Positions 1-4,683 of a stretch of 5,225 nucleotides of DNA are shown piece by piece. The DNA is from Bacteroidota bacterium (lineage in GTDB: Bacteria > Bacteroidota > Bacteroidia > Flavobacteriales > Flavobacteriaceae): assembly GCA_024280815.1 (NCBI GenBank), contig JAJRPL010000250.1, positions 1 through 5,225 of the forward strand. Reading direction: 5' to 3'. Numbering within the stretch: position 1 is the first letter of the stretch; the number at the start of each line of letters is the position of its first letter. Both the position numbers and the translations under genes were made by a program. The notes beneath the pieces were generated by a model. The model was not told the origin of the DNA and ran no database searches. It worked only from the letters and a program-made list of their open reading frames with translations.

Positions 1-390
1 ACCCATAAACAGCAATAAAATGCTTCTGTTTTTACAAAATTAGTCTAAAACAGTTATGATGTTTTTTGACATTTCTGTATTTCAAAATTTTAAAAAAAAT
101 ATTTCTTGATTTATTTGCACTATGAATAATGCGGGTTAAGTCAGCTATAATCTCAACTAATTTTGTAACTGTTTTCCAATTTCGTGTTGTGGCTCTAACT
201 TTCAATTTACTCTCTATATACTTATTAGTTAGTTTAGATGTGCTATATTTTTCAATATAATTTATAAAAATATGTATATCGAGGACTTTTAAGTGATTGT
301 AAGGCAAAATAAAGTTAGATTATCCTAATGACCTGATAATGACTATCTCTTATGAAGCCTTATACACATGTCTATTAAAAATAAGCTCTA
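1..390. other. AT-rich stretch with no supportable gene
   Basis: I find no coding region here that I would defend. The only long open frame is on the minus strand (307 down to 32). It would need a TTG start, has no ribosome-binding or promoter signal, and its 91-residue Lys/Asn/Ile-rich product matches no family I recognise. The region could be spacer DNA or an eroded remnant of an older gene or insertion. Apart from a weak hairpin at the left edge, I see no repeats or RNA-gene signature. Confidence 0.5.
7..33 (+). terminator. Weak terminator-like hairpin at the left edge
   Basis: An arm AAACAGCA (7-14) can pair with TGCT (21-24) and then GTTT (28-31) across a 3-nt bulge, with loop ATAAAA. 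It is followed by a short T run (29-33). It could end a + strand transcript entering from left of the window. The stem is short and bulged and no upstream gene is visible, so this is tentative. Confidence 0.25.
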
Positions 391-552
391 ATACCAATTT
401 AAATTTGTGATGTCGTAAAATAATAATGAATTATTTTTTGATAGATTGAAGAAAAAATTCTTTAGCATAGCCTTAGTTATGGTAAATAATTTTCATAAAA
501 ACATAGTGAAAAAGAAACATTATTATGCGACATTATAATTTTAAATTGGTAT
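391..552. mobile_element. MITE-like palindromic element of about 162 bp
   Basis: The two ends are inverted repeats. ATACCAATTTAAA (391-403) is the exact reverse complement of 540-552. The next 12 bp (404-415 against 528-539) match at 9 of 12 positions, and two of the three mismatches would still form G-U pairs in RNA. Imperfect pairing continues inward (for example TAATAATG near 421-428 with CATTATTA at 519-526) to the centre, where 454-469 pairs largely with 478-493 around a loop at about 471-476. The whole element is therefore one long imperfect hairpin with no open reading frame. This is the architecture of a non-autonomous miniature inverted-repeat element mobilised by a transposase in trans. 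The exact ends and target duplication are unclear: an AT flanks ACCAATTT on both sides, which fits a 2-bp duplication or simply part of the repeat. A structured RNA is the alternative. Confidence 0.6.
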
Positions 553-573
553 AATTCTTACTCTAAAACCATT

Positions 574-612
574 AAATAAAGCATTAAGGACCTAGTAATC
601 CTTAATTTATTT
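574..612. terminator. Bulged hairpin upstream of the lipoprotein gene
   Basis: ATTAAGGA (583-590) pairs perfectly with TCCTTAAT (599-606) around the 8-nt loop CCTAGTAA. The stem extends with AAATAA (574-579) against TTATTT (607-612) if a 3-nt AGC bulge (580-582) is allowed. A T-rich tail follows on the + strand, so it may be a rho-independent terminator. It could equally be an operator, as it overlaps the proposed -33 region of the lipoprotein promoter. There is no gene directly upstream for it to terminate. Confidence 0.35.
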
Positions 613-639
613 TGCCCATTTAAATAAATGTTAATTTTC
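611..639 (+). promoter_or_regulatory. Possible promoter of the lipoprotein gene
   Basis: Bacteroidetes housekeeping promoters carry TTTG near -33 and TAnnTTTG near -7. Here TTTTG (610-614) lies 17 nt before TAATTTTC (632-639), which matches TAnnTTTG except for the last base. Transcription would start about 60 nt before the ATG at 706. The match is imperfect and the spacing slightly short, so this is a candidate only. Confidence 0.3.
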
Positions 640-705
640 TCTTATTTTTCAAATAAAATCAATAACCGAGCGTTAGTAAATACATAACTATAAAAATTAA
701 ACAAA

Positions 706-1233
706 ATGAAATTATTTAAAAACTTATTCTTAATCTTAACTTTAACATCAGTTTTAATCTCTTGTAGTAAAGATGATGATGTTCACGTACCTACTAATAG
801 TGAAAAAATTATTGGAAATTGGGAGCTCAATGCGTATAAATCAGATGGGGTGGAAACTACTACCGTGGGAACTGAAGACCCTTTTGAAACGACAATTTCA
901 GTTAATGGTAAAACTTTTACGGATACTTTTACTAAGTTCACACATCCTAATACTTTAGAGAGTTCTGGGACATACGTATTAGTTACGACTACAACTATTG
1001 GAGAGACTACTGAAGAATCAGAGGCTGCATTACCATTCAAGTTTTCTGGAAATTGGACAATCGAAGGTGATAAATTGACTATTAAAAATGGTGAGGATGA
1101 TGAAGTTTTTACTATTGTAGAATTATCTGAGACCACTTTAAAACTGAAGCGTGACACAGAAACTACTGTTGAAGCAGGTAATACTGTAGTGGTGGAAACA
1201 TTTACCACAAATTTATCTTTTACCAAGAAATAA
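706..1233 (+). CDS. Thr-rich lipocalin-like outer-membrane lipoprotein
   Basis: This 175-residue protein is probably an exported lipoprotein of the Bacteroidetes lipocalin-like type, with no known ligand. The N-terminus has a Lys pair and a hydrophobic stretch (residues 7-18) ending in the lipobox LISC, so Cys20 would be lipidated by the usual signal peptidase II pathway. The SKDDD directly after the Cys is acidic, like lipoprotein export signals in Bacteroidetes that direct lipoproteins to the cell surface. The mature part has features of small lipocalin-like domains: IIGNWEL at 35-41, GNWTIEGDKLTI at 115-126, and IVELSETTLKLK at 137-148, consistent with a beta-barrel. Thr is unusually frequent (35 of 175 residues), mostly in alternating strand-like stretches. 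The ATG at 706 follows an A-rich leader and gives a complete signal peptide. The gene appears monocistronic: spacer precedes it and a strong terminator begins 20 nt after its stop. Family assignment rests on pattern only, and a specific function cannot be given. Confidence 0.85.
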   Translation: MKLFKNLFLILTLTSVLISCSKDDDVHVPTNSEKIIGNWELNAYKSDGVETTTVGTEDPFETTISVNGKTFTDTFTKFTHPNTLESSGTYVLVTTTTIGETTEESEAALPFKFSGNWTIEGDKLTIKNGEDDEVFTIVELSETTLKLKRDTETTVEAGNTVVVETFTTNLSFTKK

Positions 1234-1253
1234 CAGTTATATATACTAAAAGC

Positions 1254-1288
1254 AAAAAACTCTAAATCTAACGATTTAGAGTTTTTTT
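1254..1288. terminator. Strong bidirectional rho-independent terminator
   Basis: CTCTAAATC (1260-1268) pairs perfectly with GATTTAGAG (1273-1281) around the 4-nt loop TAAC. The stem is flanked by six A (1254-1259) and seven T (1282-1288), so it can work in both directions. It ends the lipoprotein transcript and separates it from the next block. Confidence 0.9.
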
Positions 1289-1336
1289 GTTTTATACATT
1301 CATTAATTGTAGACATTAAGAATTCAAATAATTTTA

Positions 1337-1344
1337 TATCTTTG
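1337..1344 (+). promoter_or_regulatory. TAnnTTTG -7 element for the 1363 gene block
   Basis: TATCTTTG matches the Bacteroidetes -7 consensus TAnnTTTG at every fixed position. It sits 18 nt before the ATG at 1363, which implies a leader of only about 10-15 nt. No good TTTG lies at the usual -33 spacing: the nearest TTG (1307-1309) is too far away. It is the only convincing promoter signal for the following genes, which could form an operon up to 4496. Confidence 0.6.
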
Positions 1345-1362
1345 CATACTTAACATAAGTAT

Positions 1363-1563
1363 ATGAAACTCTTATTATTAACTTTAGCTTTATTAGGTAT
1401 AGCAGTTGCTGGCATTGCAATTAAAATATGGGCAAAAAAAGATGGTAAATTTGCAGGTACCTGTGCTAGTCAGAGTCCGTTTTTAAATAAAGAAGGCGAA
1501 TCTTGCGGTTTTTGTGGTAAAACACCCGATCAATTTGATACTTGTAAAGAACCTCAACATTAA
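1363..1563 (+). CDS. Small membrane-anchored four-cysteine protein
   Basis: This 66-residue protein has one hydrophobic segment (about residues 3-22) followed by a basic patch (KIWAKKDGK) and a hydrophilic tail with four cysteines: Cys34, Cys48, Cys51 and Cys61. Cys48-Gly-Phe-Cys51 is a CxxC pair. The spacing C-x13-C-x2-C-x9-C could bind a metal such as zinc or an iron-sulfur cluster, or form disulfides if the tail is outside the membrane. The hydrophobic segment may be an uncleaved anchor or a signal peptide; there is no lipobox. From memory, similar short proteins occur in Flavobacteriaceae under names such as 'membrane or secreted protein', without known function. It is followed after 18 nt by the glycosyltransferase gene, so the two are probably co-transcribed. 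The ATG is the only start giving the full hydrophobic segment. It is real with good confidence, but the role is unknown. Confidence 0.8.
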   Translation: MKLLLLTLALLGIAVAGIAIKIWAKKDGKFAGTCASQSPFLNKEGESCGFCGKTPDQFDTCKEPQH

Positions 1564-1581
1564 AATACTTACTTTAGCTAA

Positions 1582-2682
1582 ATGCTAACCATTTTATATG
1601 CAATTTTTACTTTAGTTATCGTCTTTCAAATTGTTTTTTTCTTATTATTTAGTAGGTTTTCTTTTGCTTTACCTCAAAAAACCTTACCGATTAAACATAA
1701 AGTTTCCGTAATTATCTGTGCAAAAAACGAAGCTGAGAATTTAAAAGAAAATTTAGAGAGCATCCTTACTCAAAATCATCATAGTTTTGAAGTTATAATC
1801 GTTAATGATGCTTCTACCGATAATACTTTAACTATACTTGAAAAATTTCAAAAAAAACACTCACACTTGACCATTGTAGATATTGAAAATACTTCAACCT
1901 ATTCAGGCAATAAAAAAAATGCTATTACAAAAGGTATCACAACTGCAAAAAATGATTATCTCATCTTTACAGATGCTGATTGCATACCAGTTTCTAAAGA
2001 TTGGCTTAATGAAATTTCTTCTAACTTTTCCAATCAAAAAACCATCATTTTAGGCTATGGTGCATATCAAAAAATTAAAAACTCATTACTCAATAAACTC
2101 ATTAGGTTTGAAACTTTACTTACTGCTACTCAGTATTTTTCTTATGCAAAAATAGGAATCCCTTATATGGGAGTAGGCAGAAATTTAGCCTACAAAAAAG
2201 AAGTATTCATCAAAGCAAACGGATTAGAAAATCATAAACACATCCAATCTGGTGATGATGATTTATTTATCAATCAAATGGCTACACAAGAAAATACTGA
2301 AATCTGTTTTACCAAAAATAGTTTTACAATTTCAAAACCTCATACTACTTTTAAAAATTGGTACAAGCAAAAAAGAAGGCACATTACTACTGCAAATTAT
2401 TACAAGCCTATCCATAAATTTTTATTAGGTTTATATTACGGTTCACAATTGCTGTTTTGGGTCTTAGCAATATTATTACTGATTTTATCGTTTAATTGGC
2501 AACTCGTAATTATTTTGATAGTAGTACGTCTACTATTTCAGTATGTTATTTTAGGGAAAATTACTAGAAAATTAAATGAAAAAGAGTTGTTTTTATGGCT
2601 TCCTGTGTTAGACATACTACTGGTATTCATTCAAATTACGCTTTACATTAACAATTTAATTGCAAAACCCAAGTCTTGGTAA
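1582..2682 (+). CDS. Membrane-bound family 2 glycosyltransferase
   Basis: This 366-residue inner-membrane enzyme should transfer a sugar from a nucleotide-sugar donor to a lipid or envelope glycan acceptor on the cytoplasmic side. An N-terminal membrane helix (about 2-28) leads into a GT-A catalytic domain. Visible motifs are VSVIICAKNEAENL (41-54), IIVNDASTDNT (72-82) for nucleotide binding, and the metal-binding DxD-type motif FTDAD (129-133). Further on are SGDDD (223-227), at the place of the general-base/acceptor motif, and QKRRH (263-267), which takes the place of the QxxRW-type motif of processive synthases. Three membrane helices follow (about 282-303, 306-324, 337-358). The length and arrangement fit the single N-terminal plus C-terminal helix type of GT2 proteins in Flavobacteriaceae. 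No catalytic motif appears missing. The donor and acceptor cannot be deduced. The ATG at 1582 follows the previous stop by 18 nt, and its stop overlaps the start of the sigma factor gene, suggesting co-transcription. Confidence 0.92.
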   Translation: MLTILYAIFTLVIVFQIVFFLLFSRFSFALPQKTLPIKHKVSVIICAKNEAENLKENLESILTQNHHSFEVIIVNDASTDNTLTILEKFQKKHSHLTIVDIENTSTYSGNKKNAITKGITTAKNDYLIFTDADCIPVSKDWLNEISSNFSNQKTIILGYGAYQKIKNSLLNKLIRFETLLTATQYFSYAKIGIPYMGVGRNLAYKKEVFIKANGLENHKHIQSGDDDLFINQMATQENTEICFTKNSFTISKPHTTFKNWYKQKRRHITTANYYKPIHKFLLGLYYGSQLLFWVLAILLLILSFNWQLVIILIVVRLLFQYVILGKITRKLNEKELFLWLPVLDILLVFIQITLYINNLIAKPKSW

Positions 2683-3239
2683 AAAAAACAAAAAACATAA
2701 TTGATAGTATAAATAAAGCCAAGAAAGGTGACGAAATGTCTTATACCTTTTTATTAAATCTATTTTGGAAAGATATCTATCGTTTTATCCTTAAAAAAAA
2801 CAACAATGAAAATGAAACTGAAGATTTAACCATAAGAACTTTTGCAAAAGCCTTTGACAAGCTCAACTCCTTTAATGATGATTATGAATTTAAAACATGG
2901 CTAATATCTATTGCAAATAATTTATTTATAGATCAATATCGAAAAAAAAAAACAGAAACAGTCTCACTACACAAAGAGGCTTCTGAAATTTATAAAATAG
3001 AAGATGTTGAACCTACACCAGTAGATCAATTAATTATAGAACAAAATTTAGCTCAATTATTAGCTTATATCAAACAGCTGAAACCTCACTATCAAGAAAT
3101 GATAAATCTTCGATTTTTTCAAGAAATGAGTTATAAAGAAATGGCTAAAGAACTTAACGAACCCATGAATAATATTAAAGTAAAGCTACTCAGAGCAAAA
3201 AAATTATTGGCTGAAATCATTAATACTGCAAAGTCATAA
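2676..3239 (+). CDS. ECF-type sigma-70 family RNA polymerase sigma factor
   Basis: This 187-residue protein has the two-domain structure of extracytoplasmic-function sigma factors. Region 2 (about 25-92) contains the WKDIYRFI helix, the acidic EDLTIRTFAKAFDKL stretch and FKTWLISIANNLFIDQYRK, which contact core polymerase and the -10 element. Region 4 (about 125-180) contains LKPHYQEMINLRFFQEMSYKEMAKEL and the recognition helix up to RAKKLL, which bind the -35 element. The start is TTG at 2676, overlapping the glycosyltransferase stop by 7 nt. The first in-frame ATG is residue 21 and would cut off the conserved INKAKKGDE helix, so TTG is preferred. A run of 11 A (2942-2952) lies right after region 2. 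No anti-sigma gene is adjacent: the next gene encodes a transporter. The target promoters are unknown, and the protein might be regulated by its own level or by a partner encoded elsewhere. Confidence 0.93.
   Translation: MVKKTKNIIDSINKAKKGDEMSYTFLLNLFWKDIYRFILKKNNNENETEDLTIRTFAKAFDKLNSFNDDYEFKTWLISIANNLFIDQYRKKKTETVSLHKEASEIYKIEDVEPTPVDQLIIEQNLAQLLAYIKQLKPHYQEMINLRFFQEMSYKEMAKELNEPMNNIKVKLLRAKKLLAEIINTAKS
2942..2952 (+). repeat. 11-A homopolymer within the sigma factor gene
   Basis: Eleven consecutive A lie in the codons for Arg89-Lys-Lys-Lys-Thr93, between region 2 and the linker to region 4. Gain of one A brings a TGA into frame after about 14 codons, and loss of one brings a TAG into frame after about 18. 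Either would leave a protein with region 2 but without region 4. Confidence 0.9.
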
Positions 3240-3250
3240 TTTTTTTAGTA

Positions 3251-3282
3251 TTTTCACGGCATATAATTTTATGACGTGAAAA
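3251..3282. promoter_or_regulatory. 32-bp palindrome over the start of the Nramp-like gene
   Basis: TTTTCACG (3251-3258) is the exact reverse complement of CGTGAAAA (3275-3282). After one mismatch (3259/3274), CATA (3260-3263) pairs with TATG (3270-3273), leaving the 6-nt loop TAATTT. The right arm contains the GTG start codon (3276-3278), and TATAAT sits at the centre. As DNA this could be the operator of a dimeric repressor; as RNA it would form a hairpin hiding the start codon. There is no T run after it on either strand, so it is not a normal terminator. Confidence 0.6.
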
Positions 3283-4496
3283 AAAATTGGTTTAAACAAC
3301 TCGGTCCTGGTTTACTTTTTGCTGGTGCCGCAATAGGAGTATCACATTTGGTACAATCTACGCGTGCTGGTGCAGATTTCGGATTCGGACTTTTATGGGC
3401 TGTTTTACTTGTCAATATTTTTAAATATCCTTTCTTTCAATACGGACCACGCTACGCAACTGCCACTGGCGAAAGTTTGATCGACGGCTATAAAAAATTA
3501 GGAAAAGGTGTATTAATCATTTATTACATTCTCACTTTTGCAACCATGTTTACCATACAAGCCGCTGTAACCATAGTTACAGCTGGTTTAGCAATAACCC
3601 TTTTTGGAATTACAGAAAGCATTACCAATTGGAGTATTCTTATTACCATCATTTCTTTTAGCATTTTAATTATTGGCAAATACAAACTGTTAGATAATTT
3701 AATAAAAGTTATTATTGTCGTACTAACTTTAAGTACAATCATAGCTGTTGGTGTAGCTTTGTTTAACACAACAAAAACCTATGATTTTCAACAAGTATTC
3801 CCTAAAGGAACACTAGAAATAGGCTTTTTAATTGCCTTTTTAGGATGGATGCCTGCACCTTTAGATATTTCTGCTTGGCATTCACTTTGGGCTATTGAAA
3901 AAAGGAAAAATAATGATGACAAATTTGACACTAAACAAGCTATTTTCGATTTCAATATTGGTTATATGAGTACCATCTTTTTAGCTATTTGTTTTCTAGC
4001 CTTAGGAGCGTTAGTTATGTTTAATTCAGGAAGTGAGTTTAGTAACAAACCAGGTGTTTTTGCACAGCAGATTATTAGCTTATACACAGAAAATTTAGGG
4101 AGTCAATTTTCTATATTTGTTGCCATTGCAGCTTTTACGACCATGTTTAGTACTACCTTAACTACCTTAGATGCTTCGCCTAGAGCTATGGCAAAAACAA
4201 CAGAATTATTATTCAAGAAAACCTCTAAAAAATATTATTTTATTTGGATAATTCTATTGGCTATCGGTACCATTATTATTCTATCCTTTTTTACATCTAA
4301 TATGATACAAATGGTAAAAATAGCAACCATACTATCCTTTTTAACAGCACCTTTTTATGCTATTGCCAACTTTATACTCATTACAAGTAAGCATACTCCC
4401 AAAGAGTGGCATCCATCCATGGCAATGAAAATATTGAGCTATTTAGGCATTATTTTCTTGGTTGGGTTTAGCATTTGGTACCTTTTAAATTTATAG
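3276..4496 (+). CDS. Divergent Nramp-family membrane transporter
   Basis: This 406-residue protein has about eleven hydrophobic segments and the general layout of Nramp divalent-metal/proton symporters, starting with LGPGLLFAGAAIG (9-21). The family's key sites are altered. At the DPGN motif of the first membrane helix, alignment by the preceding GPG and following AGxxFG gives Gly21-Val-Ser-His24. In the sixth helix the MPH motif reads Met192-Pro-Ala-Pro-Leu-Asp197 and then AWHSLW. In canonical members the Asp, Asn and Met of these motifs bind Mn2+ or Fe2+, so this protein probably has another substrate or mechanism. Nramp-related magnesium transporters also depart from the canonical motifs, but I cannot assign this protein to them. 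GTG at 3276 is the only workable start: the ATG at 3271 is out of frame and stops at once, and the next in-frame Met is about residue 91. The gene follows the sigma factor by 36 nt, with a palindrome covering its start. The frame is intact and full length. Confidence 0.85.
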   Translation: MKKNWFKQLGPGLLFAGAAIGVSHLVQSTRAGADFGFGLLWAVLLVNIFKYPFFQYGPRYATATGESLIDGYKKLGKGVLIIYYILTFATMFTIQAAVTIVTAGLAITLFGITESITNWSILITIISFSILIIGKYKLLDNLIKVIIVVLTLSTIIAVGVALFNTTKTYDFQQVFPKGTLEIGFLIAFLGWMPAPLDISAWHSLWAIEKRKNNDDKFDTKQAIFDFNIGYMSTIFLAICFLALGALVMFNSGSEFSNKPGVFAQQIISLYTENLGSQFSIFVAIAAFTTMFSTTLTTLDASPRAMAKTTELLFKKTSKKYYFIWIILLAIGTIIILSFFTSNMIQMVKIATILSFLTAPFYAIANFILITSKHTPKEWHPSMAMKILSYLGIIFLVGFSIWYLLNL

Positions 4497-4653
4497 TAAA
4501 AAATTAGAGAAGAGAACTTAGAGAAGAGAAAAAAGATACCTAAATTTTCAAAAGAACAGAATATAAAGGGTAGCGTATTTACTGCATTTTAGTTATATAC
4601 AAACCCTAAAATACTTTTCCTTCATTTTAAAATTTTTATATCGTCTAACTTCG
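4497..4653. other. Spacer between the transporter gene and lipA
   Basis: This spacer contains no gene and no clear terminator hairpin. It has a short purine-rich tandem repeat near its left end, then AT-rich sequence leading to the lipA promoter element. Without a visible terminator, some read-through from the transporter gene into lipA is possible. Confidence 0.5.
4504..4531. repeat. Two copies of a 14-nt purine-rich tandem repeat
   Basis: TTAGAGAAGAGAAC (4504-4517) is followed directly by TTAGAGAAGAGAAA (4518-4531), which differs only at the last base. Each unit itself contains two AGAGAA-like blocks. It lies 8 nt after the transporter stop. No function is evident: it may be replication slippage or a remnant of a small repeat family. 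Confidence 0.8.
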
Positions 4654-4661
4654 TAACTTTG
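4654..4661 (+). promoter_or_regulatory. TAnnTTTG -7 element of lipA
   Basis: TAACTTTG is a perfect fit to the Bacteroidetes -7 consensus TAnnTTTG and ends 22 nt before the lipA ATG. At the usual -33 distance only a T run (about 4633-4637) is present, lacking the G of TTTG. It suggests lipA has its own promoter rather than depending on the upstream genes. Confidence 0.6.
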
Positions 4662-4683
4662 CAATTCAATATTATTATAGAAT

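Noticed and set aside
32..307. Minus-strand open frame of 91 codons
   Set aside because: It needs a TTG start with no promoter or ribosome-binding signal, its composition is what AT-rich DNA gives by chance, and I recognise no domain. It could be an eroded remnant, but the sequence does not support a gene call.
391..552. CRISPR-like or retron-type structured RNA
   Set aside because: There is only one palindromic unit, no regularly spaced direct repeats, and no reverse transcriptase or cas gene nearby. A MITE-like element explains the inverted ends better.
773..958. Short + strand open frame inside the lipoprotein gene
   Set aside because: It is an out-of-frame shadow of the lipoprotein with no domain or start signal.
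783..1316. Minus-strand open frame of 177 codons opposite the lipoprotein gene
   Set aside because: It is antisense to a gene with a clear signal peptide and lipobox and runs through the terminator hairpin. Its Val/Ser-rich translation mirrors the Thr-rich codons of the real gene.
3271..3279. ATG just before the transporter GTG as the start codon
   Set aside because: It is in another frame and reads ATG ACG TGA, a stop after two codons.
3524..3769. Minus-strand open frame opposite the transporter gene
   Set aside because: Its hydrophobic translation is the antisense of membrane-helix codons. It has no independent signal.
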